Source of the DNA: Sphingomonas sp.
GTDB lineage: Bacteria > Pseudomonadota > Alphaproteobacteria > Sphingomonadales > Sphingomonadaceae
Direction: 5' to 3'
Length of the DNA stretch: 40,586 nt
NCBI RefSeq assembly: GCF_013816785.1
Contig: NZ_JACDDV010000014.1
Span: forward strand, 1 to 40,586
How positions within the stretch are numbered: the stretch's first letter is position 1; each line of letters opens with the position of its first letter. Positions 6,668 through 15,987 of the stretch are shown piece by piece. Made by a program: the position numbers and the translations under genes. The notes below the pieces were generated by a model. That model did not search any database and was not told the DNA's origin. It saw only the letters and a program-made list of their open reading frames with translations.

Positions 6668-8358
6668 GCGACGTCGCGGGATCGGCCGCGCTCGGCGTTC
6701 CTCGTCCAGTTGAGGAATTCCTCCTCGAACATCGGATGGGCGAAGATGAATCCTTGGATCGTGTCGCAGCCCATCGCACGCAAGATGTCGGCCTGGGCGA
6801 CATTCTCGACCGCTTCGGCGACAATCTCGGCGCCGACCCCCTTGATCAACTGCACCACCGCCTGGACCACGACGCGGGCTTTTTCGCAGGTCTCGATCTC
6901 GGCGATCAACGACGGATCAAGCTTGACCCGATCGAGCGGCATGGCGCGCAATCGCGCGATATTCGAATAGCCGGTGCCGAAATCGTCGATCGCGATCGTC
7001 GCGCCATCACGCCGCAGGGCCGCGATTTCTTCCAGGACCGTCTCCGAAACTTCCATCGCAGCGGACTCGGTAAATTCCAGCTCGATCAGCGACAGCGGCA
7101 CGTCGACCTGGACGAAGGCGGCGCGCAGCCGTTGGAAAAAATCGGCACGGTCTAGCTGGCGCGGGCTGACGTTGAACGAAACCCGCCGGGCGATGCCCTG
7201 GGCTTGCCATTCCGACAGCATCGAACCGACCTCGGCGATCACCCAGTCGCCGACCTCGCCGATGATTCCGGTTTGTTCGGCGATCGGAATGAAGGTCGCC
7301 GGTGCTCGCATCCCTTCGCGAGGGTGATTCCAGCGCAGCAGCGCCTCGGCGCCGACGATCTCGCCGGTGATAAGGCTGAGTTGCGGTTGCAGGGCGAGCA
7401 GGAATTCGCCGCGCTGGACGGCCTCGCCCAGCGCCGCCTCGGTATCGACCTTGCGCTGATGTTCGGCGGCCAGTTCCTCGCTGAACAGGCAGTAGCGGCC
7501 TCCACCGTTGTTCTTGGCCTGATACATCGCGATGTCGGCGGCGCGCATGAGTGTTTCAATCGTGGTGCCATGGTCGGGGCCGATGGCCACGCCCACCGAC
7601 GCACCGATATCGATGCTGTGCCCCGACAGCTCGAACGGCTCGGAAATTGCCAGCGCGATCCGGCGAGCGACCCGCTCGGCATCGGCGACGGTTTCGATTT
7701 CGGGGAAGAAGATGGTGAACTCGTCGCCCGCCAGTCGGGCCAGGATGGGGCGCTGCCCCGGCCTCTCGCCCACTTCGGCGGTGACCACCACGCGAAGCCG
7801 GTTGGCGACCATAATCAACAGATGGTCACCGCGCGCATGTCCCAGGCTGTCATTGACGTTCTTGAACCGATCGAGATCGACGAACAGCATGGCCGCGAGC
7901 GTCGCCGCCGCGCGGGCCGCGAGCATCTTGTCGGCTTCGGAACGGAAATGAAGGCGGTTGGGCAACGAAGTTACCGGGTCGTACATGCCAAGCGCGTGGG
8001 CATTCTCGATCGACGAACGGACTTCGGCGAACAGGCTGTCGACCGCCGTCGCGAGCTTGGGCATGGTGTCGCGAACGATCCGCGGCGTGGGACTGGTCAA
8101 ATCGCCCTGTTCGACGGCCAAAAGACGATCGCCCAGCGCCGTCAACGCCCGAGCGCTTTCGCTGTTGGGCCGCTCCGACGCGATGTAGCAAATAAGCAGG
8201 CAGAACGCTCCGGCGACGATCGAGGCGATCAGCTGCTCATTGAAGCTGGTAATGTAGAGGAAGGCGACCAGCGAAAACAGGAACGAGGCGACCCCCGCCG
8301 CTCCGGACAGAAGCGCGTTGCTCAGTTTTTGTGCCTTGCCTTCTGTCGCCCTGGAAAT
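6664..8358 (-). CDS. Membrane-anchored GGDEF/EAL cyclic-di-GMP protein; start codon uncertain
   Basis: A diguanylate cyclase-like domain (FVDLDRFKNVNDSLGH, then RLAGDEF as the active-site loop) is followed by an EAL phosphodiesterase domain. The EAL catalytic set is intact: EALLRW, FNVSPRQL, ELEFTES, DDFGTGYSN, VKLDPS and EAVEN, so cyclic-di-GMP hydrolysis is likely. The GGDEF loop is AGDEF and no RxxD inhibitory site is visible. The first standard start codon is TTG 8145, giving 493 residues. In-frame coding continues upstream with two clear membrane helices (about LLSGAAGVASFLFSLVAFLY and LIASIVAGAFCLLICYI) and no stop until 8443. No ATG, GTG or TTG occurs there; ATT 8358 has GAGGG 7 nt upstream and is used here as a provisional start (564 residues). 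Confidence 0.88.
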   Translation of the reverse strand: MSRATEGKAQKLSNALLSGAAGVASFLFSLVAFLYITSFNEQLIASIVAGAFCLLICYIASERPNSESARALTALGDRLLAVEQGDLTSPTPRIVRDTMPKLATAVDSLFAEVRSSIENAHALGMYDPVTSLPNRLHFRSEADKMLAARAAATLAAMLFVDLDRFKNVNDSLGHARGDHLLIMVANRLRVVVTAEVGERPGQRPILARLAGDEFTIFFPEIETVADAERVARRIALAISEPFELSGHSIDIGASVGVAIGPDHGTTIETLMRAADIAMYQAKNNGGGRYCLFSEELAAEHQRKVDTEAALGEAVQRGEFLLALQPQLSLITGEIVGAEALLRWNHPREGMRAPATFIPIAEQTGIIGEVGDWVIAEVGSMLSEWQAQGIARRVSFNVSPRQLDRADFFQRLRAAFVQVDVPLSLIELEFTESAAMEVSETVLEEIAALRRDGATIAIDDFGTGYSNIARLRAMPLDRVKLDPSLIAEIETCEKARVVVQAVVQLIKGVGAEIVAEAVENVAQADILRAMGCDTIQGFIFAHPMFEEEFLNWTRNAERGRSRDVA

Positions 8359-8442
8359 CGCCCTGCCCTCTTCACTTCGTATCGCGGCGGCCTCGTGAAG
8401 AGTTGGAACTAAACAAGCTAGGTTAAGAAAGCGTGCAAAACG

Positions 8443-8970
8443 TCAGCGGCGGCGAAGGATAATATAGAGGCTCCCTCCGCCTCCGTGACGGCGATGCGCG
8501 CCGCGAACCGCGGCGATGTGGCGGGCATGGCGCGACGCGGCGAGCCAATGGTGAACCGCGGCGCGAATCCGGCCTCGTTCGAGCGGCGGCTCGCCGCGGC
8601 GCTCATGCCCGGTGACCAGCAACAGCACTCGCTGTTCCGCGGCAATCGCCTGCTCAAGCCCCAGGTCGATTGCGGCCCAGGCGCGATCGAGGTTGTGGCC
8701 GTGGAGGTCGAGCACCCGATCAGGCTCGATCCGGCCCGACTTCACACGCCGGTCCCAGCCTCCGTCGAGGGTCGCATCCTGCAGCCGGCGCGACGGCGGC
8801 AGAGCGGCGGCCGTAGGCCTGACCGGCGGAATTCGCCCGCGAACTGCAGGAGCAGGTGCAGGGCGAACCTCCTCTACCGGTGTGGGATCGATCGGTTCGC
8901 GCGAGAGGGGGCGGATGGTCGCAGCGACCCTTGCCCACAGTGCCGCTTCCTCAGGGGAGAGGCTGCGCAC
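8443..8970 (-). CDS. Smr-domain protein
   Basis: This 175-residue protein has a Pro/Arg-rich N-terminal half (residues 1-80) and a C-terminal Smr (MutS-related) domain. The domain shows the LDLHGHNLDRAW motif near residues 87-98, LLLVTGHERRGEP, and a Gly-rich C-terminal end (HGGGGSLYIILRR). Smr domains bind nucleic acids and many have nuclease activity; that role here is inferred from the family. It overlaps the 3' end of mltA by 20 bp on the same strand, so it is likely the last gene of a Tim44-like/mltA/smr operon, a grouping common next to secB in alphaproteobacteria. Confidence 0.9.
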   Translation of the reverse strand: MRSLSPEEAALWARVAATIRPLSREPIDPTPVEEVRPAPAPAVRGRIPPVRPTAAALPPSRRLQDATLDGGWDRRVKSGRIEPDRVLDLHGHNLDRAWAAIDLGLEQAIAAEQRVLLLVTGHERRGEPPLERGRIRAAVHHWLAASRHARHIAAVRGAHRRHGGGGSLYIILRRR

Positions 8971-10132
8971 GGGCTGCCGTCCCCTTCGGCAGCAGAATCA
9001 GCGCCTGGCCGCTGGCCGACATGCCGCCCGCGGTGGCTTCGGCGCCCGCGCCCGCGCCCCAGAAGGTATCGAAGCGATTGGCGCCCTTGATGGCTCCGCC
9101 CGTATCCTGCGCGACCCACAGGCCTGACGCCTCGGGCCGGTCGAGGCGTAGGAACACCGGCGCGCCGAGCGGCACGAATTTCGGATCGGCGGCGACGCTG
9201 CCGCGCGGCGTGACCGCGACCCCCAGCGCACCGAGCGGGCCGGGACCGGTCAACTCCCTGAAGAAGACGTAGCTCGGATTCTCCCGCATCAGCGCGCGGC
9301 CTTCATCCGGATGGGTGCGGATCCACTCGACGATGCCTTTCATGGTAGCCCCGCCCGGCGGCAGCACGCCCCGCTCGCGCAACAGCCGGCCTACAGCGAC
9401 ATAATCGCGGCCGTTCTGACCGGCATAGCCGATGCGCATTACCGCCCCGTCGAGTAATCTTAGCCGGCCAGACCCTTGAATCTGCAGAAAAAACAGCTCG
9501 ACCGGGTCGGCCGCCCAGCCAATTTCCAGCCCGCGACCGGCAAGCGCGCCATCTTCGATCTCGGTGCGGTTGAAATAGAGGACGCAGGCGCCGGCCTCGT
9601 CGAGCCTCCCCTTCCCCTCGATGCCGCCCAGCGGTGTGCACCGCACCAAATCAGCCGGAACGCCGTAAATCGGCACCTCATAGCCTGGCAGGCGGGTGCG
9701 CGACCCGCGAATTTCTGGCTCGTAATAGCCGGTGGCAAAGGCTTCGCCCTTGCCGACCCGGATCCAGTCGAATCGATCGCGGAAAAAAGCACCCGCGGCG
9801 GCCGGAGCGAGGGCCGCGGCCTCGTCGCAAAGCGGCTGCCAATCGGTCGCCAGAGTCAAGCCGCTGGTATCCTGGCGCTTGACCAGCACCGAGCAGCTGG
9901 CGCGGAACGCGGCGAGCGCACGCTCGGCTTCGAGCTGGTTGAGCTCGGCCGGCACCGCCAGCGCAACGCCGGCCGTCCTGGCGTTCTCGGGCACCGGAGC
10001 GGGCGGTGGAACGGGAACCGGAAGCGGAACTGCCGGCGGGAGCGGAGGCGCCGCCGGCGGGAGCGTGCGTGTGGCGCATGCGGTGAGCGCCAGGCTGGCG
10101 GCCAGCGCAGCGGCGCGAAGAACGCCCCTCAC
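8951..10132 (-). CDS. mltA: Membrane-bound lytic murein transglycosylase A
   Basis: This 393-residue outer-membrane lipoprotein cleaves the glycan strands of peptidoglycan. It has a lipoprotein signal (SLALTAC, Cys19), a Pro-rich linker at about residues 25-50, then the MltA barrel with YYEPEIRGSRTR, VELFFLQIQGSGR and the 3D domain. The 3D domain carries the catalytic aspartates in WVAQDTGGAIKG and NRFDTFWG. Length and motif order fit MltA. It overlaps the upstream Tim44-like gene by ATGA and the downstream smr gene by 20 bp. Confidence 0.95.
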   Translation of the reverse strand: MRGVLRAAALAASLALTACATRTLPPAAPPLPPAVPLPVPVPPPAPVPENARTAGVALAVPAELNQLEAERALAAFRASCSVLVKRQDTSGLTLATDWQPLCDEAAALAPAAAGAFFRDRFDWIRVGKGEAFATGYYEPEIRGSRTRLPGYEVPIYGVPADLVRCTPLGGIEGKGRLDEAGACVLYFNRTEIEDGALAGRGLEIGWAADPVELFFLQIQGSGRLRLLDGAVMRIGYAGQNGRDYVAVGRLLRERGVLPPGGATMKGIVEWIRTHPDEGRALMRENPSYVFFRELTGPGPLGALGVAVTPRGSVAADPKFVPLGAPVFLRLDRPEASGLWVAQDTGGAIKGANRFDTFWGAGAGAEATAGGMSASGQALILLPKGTAARAQPLP

Positions 10133-10881
10133 TCTTCCTCGTCGGTTTCGACCAGCAGCCAGTTGGGATCGTGGCGCGCGATGTCGCGCCGGAAGGTCCA
10201 GCGGTCGCGGGTCTGGACCGCGTCGGACAAGGACCCGGCAACTACCTCGCCAGCGCCGTTGCGGGTGATCGCGGCCATATCGGCCTCGAACCGCACGGTC
10301 ACCAGGGCGACGCTGCGCTCGACCTCCGCGCTAGCGATCACCGCTTCGTCGACCGTGACCAGGCGATTGTCGAGCACCAACCCGTCCTTGGACCGCTGCT
10401 CGACCGCGCTGGCGAAGGTTTCGAACACGTGCGCGTCGACGAACGGCCGCATCGCTTCCAAGTCGCCCTTCCAGAAAGCCTCGAGGATCAGCCGGTATGC
10501 GACCTTGGCGCCGTCCAGAAAACGCGCGACATCAAACGACGGATCGGCGGCAAGCAGCGCGCGCACCCCGGGACCCGCGGTTGGCAGATAGGCAAGATTG
10601 TCCCCTTCGACTGGCGTTACGGTCGTCGCGCCCCGCAGCGGCGTCTTTGTTTCGACTCGCGGATCTGCATGATCTGGATCGGCGGGCTTGAGGATCGGCT
10701 GCTCGTGCCCTGTGCGCTCACCCAGCACGCTGTAGAGGCGAAGGCCGATGAACAGGGCGACTAGCGCGAGGATGACAATGGCGGTCAACAGATGTTCCGT
10801 TCGCTTGAGGTCGATGTCACGGGCAACATAATGCGGATAACGCATGGATTCAAAGTGCGGTCCACCGCTGCCGTGCAGCAT
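10129..10881 (-). CDS. Tim44-like (TimA) domain protein
   Basis: This is a 250-residue reading from ATG 10881; a start at ATG 10845 (238 residues) or a TTG at 10788 just before the membrane helix is also possible, since homologues usually begin close to the helix. One N-terminal transmembrane segment (LLTAIVILALVALFIGLRLY) is followed by SVLGERTGHEQ, a typical signature, a variable linker and a C-terminal Tim44-like domain (about residues 105-250, with ILEAFWKGDLEAMRPFVD). The bacterial family is membrane-anchored and related to mitochondrial Tim44; its exact role is unsettled. The gene diverges from secB and heads an operon with mltA and smr. Confidence 0.88.
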   Translation of the reverse strand: MLHGSGGPHFESMRYPHYVARDIDLKRTEHLLTAIVILALVALFIGLRLYSVLGERTGHEQPILKPADPDHADPRVETKTPLRGATTVTPVEGDNLAYLPTAGPGVRALLAADPSFDVARFLDGAKVAYRLILEAFWKGDLEAMRPFVDAHVFETFASAVEQRSKDGLVLDNRLVTVDEAVIASAEVERSVALVTVRFEADMAAITRNGAGEVVAGSLSDAVQTRDRWTFRRDIARHDPNWLLVETDEEE

Positions 10882-10982
10882 TGCACCTCGAACAGGCTAC
10901 TGCTAGTCGCTCGCCCCGACCGCGGACGCCCCGTTCGGGCCTCCCTTGCACCACAACCTTATTGCGACATCAAGGAATCTCC

Positions 10983-11534
10983 ATGGCCGACCAGGATCCG
11001 ATCAACCCCGAAGCCGCCTCTGGCCCGACTCCAGCCGTGGCCGGCCCTGACGAGGATAACGGCGAGAGCGCGCAGGCTGCGACGATCGCTCAATATGTCA
11101 AGGATTTGTCGGCCGAAAGCCCGTCATCGCCGCAAGTTTTCCAGTGGCAGACTCAGCCCGCGCTCGACGTCCAGTTCGGAATCCATGGCGGCAAGGTCGC
11201 CGACGACGTGCATGAAGTGATCCTCAAGATCGAGGTCAACGCCAAATCCGACAGCGGCACCCATTTCATCGTCGATTTGACCTACGGCGGCTTGTTTGGA
11301 TTCCGCAATATTCCGGAAGATGCCCTGGCGCCCTTCCTGTTGGTCGAAGGGCCGCGCTTGCTGTTCCCGTTCGCCCGGCAGATCGTCGCCGAGGCGGTGC
11401 AAAACCTGGGCTTCCCGCCGGTTCTGCTCGACCCGATCGACTTTGGCGCCGCCTATGTGGCGCAAGTCGAGGCGCAGCAGCAAGTCGAGGGACAACCCGG
11501 CGGCGATGGCGAGCCGCCCGTCGGCCATGCCTGA
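10983..11534 (+). CDS. secB: Protein-export chaperone SecB
   Basis: This 183-residue cytosolic tetrameric chaperone keeps preproteins unfolded for SecA. The start is ATG 10983, with AAGGA at 10972-10976 6 nt before it; a longer open frame upstream lacks such a site. After an acidic N-terminal extension of about 35 residues the core shows QYVKDLSAESPSSPQVF, a VILKIEVNAK strand, GLFGF and the ILFPFARQIVAEAVQNLGFPP-like helix, ending in a Gln/Gly tail. It diverges from the Tim44-like gene and is followed without a gap by murJ. Confidence 0.96.
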   Translation: MADQDPINPEAASGPTPAVAGPDEDNGESAQAATIAQYVKDLSAESPSSPQVFQWQTQPALDVQFGIHGGKVADDVHEVILKIEVNAKSDSGTHFIVDLTYGGLFGFRNIPEDALAPFLLVEGPRLLFPFARQIVAEAVQNLGFPPVLLDPIDFGAAYVAQVEAQQQVEGQPGGDGEPPVGHA

Positions 11535-11553
11535 CGCCCCGCGCGGCAAGCCG

Positions 11554-13119
11554 ATGAACCTCGTCAAGGCGACCGGTACGATCGGTGGGCTTACGCTGGT
11601 CAGCCGGATCGCGGGCTTCGCTCGCGAGATGTTGATGAGCCGGATCATGGGCGCCAGCGCGGCGGCCGACGCCTTCCTGGTCGCCTTCCGCCTGCCCAAC
11701 ACCTTTCGCCGCCTGTTCGGCGAAGGCGCCTTTTCGGCCGGGTTCGTTCCGCTGTTCAGCCAGCGCCTTCATGGCAAGGGCGGGATGGAGGACGGCAAAC
11801 GCTTCTCCGAGGAGGTGCTGGCGGTCCTTTTGCCGACCCTGTTCCTGTTCACCCTGGTGTTCGAACTGGCGATGCCGCTGTTCGTCGCGGCGATCGCGTC
11901 GGGCTATGAGGGCGACAAATATTGGCTGACGGTGGCGCTGACGCGCATCACCTTTCCCTATCTGCTGCTGATCAGCCTGGTCTCGCTGTTCTCGGGCATC
12001 CTGAACTCGCTGACCCGCTTTACCGCCGCCGCATTTGCTCCAGCGCTGCTCAACCTGGCCATGCTCAGCGCGCTGATCTTCGTACCGGTCGGCGGGACCA
12101 AGACCGCCTATGCGCTGGCGATCGGTGTGACCGTCGGCGGAGTTCTGCAGATCGGTCTGCTATGGCTTGCGGCCAAGCGTGCCGGGGTCTCACTGAAGCT
12201 GCGCCGCCCGCGAATGACCCCTGGGGTGCGCCAGTTCGTGCGTGTCGTGCTCCCGGCCACCTTTGGCGCCGGCGTCTATCAGGTTAGCCAGTTCATCGAT
12301 ACTTTCTTCCTCACCCGCCTGCCGACCGGGTCGGTGAGTTATATGAACTACGCCGATCGCCTCAATCAGCTTCCGCTCGGCGTGATCGGCGCTGCGCTCG
12401 GCACCGCCATCCTGCCGCAGGTGAGCCGCTTCGTCGGCGCCAGTGATCCGAAGGGAGCGGCGAAGGTGCAAGGCCAGGCGGCCGAGCTGGCGATGCTGCT
12501 GTGCCTGCCCGCCGCGCTCGCCCTGGCGGTTGCCGCCGGGCCGTTGATCGCGGCCATGTTCCAGGGCGGCCGGTTCACTGCCGAGGACGCGCGGGTGACC
12601 GGCAATGTGCTGGCGATCATCGTCTCGGGCCTGCCCGCCTACGTGCTGGTCAAGGTCATCACGCCGGGCTTCTATGCGCGGCAGGATACCGCCACGCCGG
12701 TCAAGATCGCGCTGCTGGTTCTGGCGGTGAATATCGCGCTGAATTTTGCGCTGATCCCGCCCTTTAAACTTTACGGCCTGGCCGCCGCGATCGCCATCTG
12801 CAGTTGGCTCAACTGCGTCATTCTCTACGTCATCCTTCATCGCCGCGGCCATTTCCGGATCGAAGGCTGGCTGGCGAGCCGCATCGTCAAACAGCTTCTC
12901 GCCGGTGGCGCGATGGTCGCCATGCTCTATTTCGTCAAAGGCGCGCTCAATCCCTTTTTCGCCGGATCGGTCGGCCATCGGCTGATCGGCGTTGGCGCGC
13001 TGATCGGCAGCGGCCTGGCGGTCTATTTCCCACTCGTCTGGGTGATCGGCGGGATGGGTAAGGACGACATTCGTGCGTTGCTTCGCCGGCGCGGCAAGCG
13101 CGGGAGCGACGCGGCATGA
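11554..13119 (+). CDS. murJ: Lipid II flippase MurJ (MviN)
   Basis: This 521-residue integral membrane protein has about 14 hydrophobic helices and flips undecaprenyl-linked peptidoglycan precursor across the inner membrane. The N-terminus [18 protein letters not shown] and the next segment ([41 protein letters not shown]) are strongly conserved in MurJ. A second in-frame ATG at 11527, overlapping the secB stop, would add nine residues; the family-like start at 11554 is preferred. The 3' end overlaps trpS by ATGA, so secB-murJ-trpS probably form one transcript. Confidence 0.96.
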   Translation: MNLVKATGTIGGLTLVSRIAGFAREMLMSRIMGASAAADAFLVAFRLPNTFRRLFGEGAFSAGFVPLFSQRLHGKGGMEDGKRFSEEVLAVLLPTLFLFTLVFELAMPLFVAAIASGYEGDKYWLTVALTRITFPYLLLISLVSLFSGILNSLTRFTAAAFAPALLNLAMLSALIFVPVGGTKTAYALAIGVTVGGVLQIGLLWLAAKRAGVSLKLRRPRMTPGVRQFVRVVLPATFGAGVYQVSQFIDTFFLTRLPTGSVSYMNYADRLNQLPLGVIGAALGTAILPQVSRFVGASDPKGAAKVQGQAAELAMLLCLPAALALAVAAGPLIAAMFQGGRFTAEDARVTGNVLAIIVSGLPAYVLVKVITPGFYARQDTATPVKIALLVLAVNIALNFALIPPFKLYGLAAAIAICSWLNCVILYVILHRRGHFRIEGWLASRIVKQLLAGGAMVAMLYFVKGALNPFFAGSVGHRLIGVGALIGSGLAVYFPLVWVIGGMGKDDIRALLRRRGKRGSDAA

Positions 13120-14126
13120 CGAAACCGGCAATGCGTGTCGTCTCGGGCATTCAACCGACCGGCGATCTCCACCTCGGCAATTTGCTCGGCGCGATCCTGC
13201 GCTGGGTCAAGATGCAGGATGAGGCTGAATGCCTGTTCTTCCTCGCCGACCTTCACGCGCTGACCGTCGACATTAGTCCGGCACAGCTCAGGTCCAGCGT
13301 CCGTGAGATGGCGGCGGCGCTGATCGCCAGCGGCATCGACCCCGAAAAGTCGATCCTGTTCGCGCACAGTGCGGTGCCGGCCCATCCCGAGCTTGCCTGG
13401 ATCCTGAACTGCACGGCGCGGATGGGATGGTTGAGCCGCATGACCCAGTTCAAGGAAAAGTCGGGCAAGAATCGCGAGGGCGTTTCGGTTGGCCTGTTCG
13501 ACTATCCGGTGCTCCAGGCCGCCGATGTGCTTCTCTATCACGGCACCCATGTTCCGGTCGGCGAGGACCAGAAGCAGCACATCGAGCTGATGCGCGACAT
13601 CGCGTTGAAGTTTAACAATGATTTCGATGTTGATCTGTTCGTCGCGCCAGAACCCTTCGTTGGCGGCGGCACCGCGGCGCGCGTCATGAGCTTGCGCGAC
13701 GGCTCGGTAAAAATGTCCAAATCCGATCCGTCCGAGGCGAGCCGCGTCAACCTGACCGACAGCGACGAGGCGATCGCCCAGAAAATCCGCAAGGCGAAGA
13801 CCGATCCCGAGCCCCTACCCGACGACCCGGCCCTGCTCGGCACGCGCCCCGAGGCCAGAAACCTCGTCGGCATCATGGCCGCGCTCACCGACCGGACGCC
13901 AGCCGTTGTCTTGCAACAATATGCCGGACAAGGCTTCGGCGCGTTCAAGCCGGAGCTGACCGAGGCGGCGATTGCGACCATCGCGCCGCTGCGCCGGCGG
14001 CTGGTGGAACTCCGGCGCGACGAGGCGGCGCTCGACGCGATCCTGGCCGCAGGCGCCGCCAAGGCAGCTGCGCTCGCCGCGCCGACCTTGCTTGCCGCTT
14101 ACCGGGCGGTCGGCCTCAAGAACTAA
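13116..14126 (+). CDS. trpS: Tryptophanyl-tRNA synthetase
   Basis: This 336-residue class I aminoacyl-tRNA synthetase charges tRNA(Trp). The HIGH-type motif appears as GDLHLGN at residues 16-22 and KMSKS at 199-203. [26 protein letters not shown] and [15 protein letters not shown] are diagnostic for TrpRS. The start ATG overlaps the murJ stop (ATGA). Length is normal and nothing is missing. Confidence 0.98.
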   Translation: MTKPAMRVVSGIQPTGDLHLGNLLGAILRWVKMQDEAECLFFLADLHALTVDISPAQLRSSVREMAAALIASGIDPEKSILFAHSAVPAHPELAWILNCTARMGWLSRMTQFKEKSGKNREGVSVGLFDYPVLQAADVLLYHGTHVPVGEDQKQHIELMRDIALKFNNDFDVDLFVAPEPFVGGGTAARVMSLRDGSVKMSKSDPSEASRVNLTDSDEAIAQKIRKAKTDPEPLPDDPALLGTRPEARNLVGIMAALTDRTPAVVLQQYAGQGFGAFKPELTEAAIATIAPLRRRLVELRRDEAALDAILAAGAAKAAALAAPTLLAAYRAVGLKN

Positions 14127-14131
14127 TATCC

Positions 14132-14217
14132 GAGTCACACGCCCGACTCGCTCGCTTCATCGCCTATTCAGCACGATTCATGCTATGCCCCCGCCTCACA
14201 ACGGAAATTTCCGAGTC
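14132..14217. promoter_or_regulatory. Cluster of four GANTC sites upstream of the lipoprotein gene
   Basis: GAGTC (14132), GACTC (14145), GATTC (14175) and GAGTC (14213) lie in the 102-bp gap before the gene starting at 14229. GANTC is the CcrM methylation target in alphaproteobacteria, and GcrA, encoded in this window, acts at promoters carrying it. The clustering is seen; regulation is inferred. Confidence 0.5.
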
Positions 14218-14228
14218 GAGGTAAAATC

Positions 14229-14996
14229 ATGCGTATCAACAAAATTGTCGCAGCGGTGTTGCTCGGCGCGTCCGCGCTCGGCCTGTCGGCCTGCGCCACC
14301 GGCTTCCCGGCCAAAGTCTCGCGGTTCCAGGCGATGCCCGCTCCGCAGGGGCAGAGCTTCGTCGTGATGCCGCTTGACGGGAGTAACATGGGCGGCCTTG
14401 AATTTTCGCGCTATGCCGAGCAAATAGCCCAGGCGATGCAGGCCCAGGGCTATGCCCGGGCGCCGTCGGTCGCGGCCGCATCGATGATCGTGCGCGTCGG
14501 CTACGGGGTCGACGAGGGCCATACCGAAGTGGTTAGCGATCCCTTCTCACACGGCCGCTATGGCCGCTACGGTTACGGCGGCGGTTACGGCGGCGGTTAC
14601 GGTGGTTATGGCGGCTACGGCGGCTACGGCGGCTACGGCGGCTATGGCGGCTATGGCGGCTATGGCGGTTACCAGCCCTATTACTCGCGCTACGGCTATT
14701 ACGGCCCGCGCTCGGCCTTCTTCTACGGTTGGGAAGATCCGTTCTGGTATTCGCCGTTCGGGTACGGCGGCGACGTCCGCAGCTACACCTATTACCGCAG
14801 TGAGCTGCAGCTCGATATTCGCCGCAAGGCCGACAATGCCTCGCTGTTCGAAGGCAAGGCGCAGGCGCGCTCGACGACCGACAACCTCGGCACGCTGGTT
14901 CCGAACCTGATCGAGGCGATGTTCATCGGCTTTCCAGGCCGCAATGGCGAAGTGGTCAAGATCACCGTTCCGCCCGAGCGCCGGGTCCGGGGCTAA
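14229..14996 (+). CDS. DUF4136-type lipoprotein with Gly-Gly-Tyr repeats
   Basis: This 255-residue predicted outer-membrane or periplasmic lipoprotein has a signal peptide ending LGLSAC (Cys22), which is the lipidation site. Residues 24-100 and 190-255 resemble the DUF4136 fold (FVVMPLDGSNMGGLEFSRYA, and later LQLDIRRKADNASLFEGKA). A low-complexity insert rich in Gly, Tyr and Arg (about residues 108-175) splits them and includes eight consecutive Gly-Gly-Tyr units. The function of the family is unknown. It has its own intergenic region with four GANTC sites and ends at a clear terminator, so it is probably monocistronic. Confidence 0.85.
   Translation: MRINKIVAAVLLGASALGLSACATGFPAKVSRFQAMPAPQGQSFVVMPLDGSNMGGLEFSRYAEQIAQAMQAQGYARAPSVAAASMIVRVGYGVDEGHTEVVSDPFSHGRYGRYGYGGGYGGGYGGYGGYGGYGGYGGYGGYGGYGGYQPYYSRYGYYGPRSAFFYGWEDPFWYSPFGYGGDVRSYTYYRSELQLDIRRKADNASLFEGKAQARSTTDNLGTLVPNLIEAMFIGFPGRNGEVVKITVPPERRVRG
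14601..14672 (+). repeat. 8 x 9-bp tandem repeat encoding Gly-Gly-Tyr
   Basis: Eight consecutive 9-bp units of the type GGCGGCTAC/GGCGGCTAT encode GGY. Three adjacent units are identical at the DNA level, twice over, so slippage can change the copy number without breaking the frame. Confidence 0.85.
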
Positions 14997-15018
14997 CCTA
15001 TAACTGAGCGGGTTAATG

Positions 15019-15060
15019 GGCCCGTCCGGACATCAGCGTCGGGGCGGGCCTTTCTCTTTA
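15019..15060 (+). terminator. Rho-independent terminator after the DUF4136 lipoprotein
   Basis: GGCCCGTCC (15019-15027) pairs with GGGCGGGCC (15042-15050), a 9-bp stem with one G-T wobble, followed by TTTCTCTTT. It lies between the lipoprotein stop and the convergent argF stop at 15058. Confidence 0.8.
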
Positions 15061-15987
15061 GTCCAGCTTCCCCAGCGCCCAAAGCAACAGCGCCTTTTGC
15101 GCGTGAAGGCGGTTCTCGGCCTCGTCCCACACCGCCGACTGCGGTCCATCGATGACCGCATCGGTCACCTCCTCGCCGCGGTGCGCGGGCAGGCAATGGA
15201 GGAAGGTCGCGCCGGGCGCGGCGAAGGCCATCAGAGCCTCGTTGACCTGGAACGGCGCAAACGCTTCGTTGCGATATTCGCCGTCCTCCTGGCCCATCGA
15301 GATCCAGGTGTCGGTAAGGACCACTTCAGCTCCCTCGATCGCCTCCCTCGGGTTATCGGTGAAGTAGATATCGTCGCGGGTGCTGGCCATGGCGCACATT
15401 GCCACATCGGGCTCGAAGCCATTGGGGCAGGCGACGGCGAGGCCAAAATGCATCAGCGAGGCGGCTTCGATCACCGAGTTGCAGACATTGTTGCCGTCAC
15501 CGAGCCATGCCCAGCGGCTGCCCGCCAGCTTGGCACGACGTTCGATCACGGTCTGCATGTCGGCGAGCAACTGGCACGGATGAGAGAGGTCGGTAAGACC
15601 GTTGATCACCGGCACGTCCGAATGTTCGGCCAGCAGCTCTGCTTTGTCGTGGTGGTCGGTGCGGACCATGATCGCATCGACATAGCGCGACACGACACGG
15701 GCCGTGTCGGCGATGGTCTCGCCGCGGCCGAGCTGTGACGATCCACCGTCGATGACGATCGTCGTCCCGCCCAATTGGCGCATCGCCATGTCGAAACTCA
15801 GCCGCGTGCGGGTCGAATTCCGCTCGAAAATCATCGCTAACACATGGCCCTCGAGCGGCTTGTCGGCGTCGGGCTTCCCCCTGGGCCAACCGGCGCGGCG
15901 CTCCTTGCGCTCCATCGCTTCGTTAAGGATGTGCGCTATTCCCTCCCCGCCGACATCGGACAGGTGAAGGAAATGGCGCAGGCTCAT
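15058..15987 (-). CDS. argF: Ornithine carbamoyltransferase
   Basis: This 309-residue enzyme condenses ornithine and carbamoyl phosphate to citrulline in arginine synthesis. The carbamoyl-phosphate site STRTR is at residues 58-62, HPCQ at 136-139, the ornithine loop SMGQE at 230-234 and the [11 protein letters not shown] motif from 264. Length is standard. The start overlaps the argD stop by four bases, and the argD-argF order is common in alphaproteobacteria. In relatives an Hsp33-like gene often follows; here the operon ends at this gene. Confidence 0.98.
   Translation of the reverse strand: MSLRHFLHLSDVGGEGIAHILNEAMERKERRAGWPRGKPDADKPLEGHVLAMIFERNSTRTRLSFDMAMRQLGGTTIVIDGGSSQLGRGETIADTARVVSRYVDAIMVRTDHHDKAELLAEHSDVPVINGLTDLSHPCQLLADMQTVIERRAKLAGSRWAWLGDGNNVCNSVIEAASLMHFGLAVACPNGFEPDVAMCAMASTRDDIYFTDNPREAIEGAEVVLTDTWISMGQEDGEYRNEAFAPFQVNEALMAFAAPGATFLHCLPAHRGEEVTDAVIDGPQSAVWDEAENRLHAQKALLLWALGKLD

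Noticed and set aside
7204-8412. 402-residue plus-strand open frame across the GGDEF/EAL gene.
   Set aside because: Antisense shadow of a gene with intact EAL motifs.
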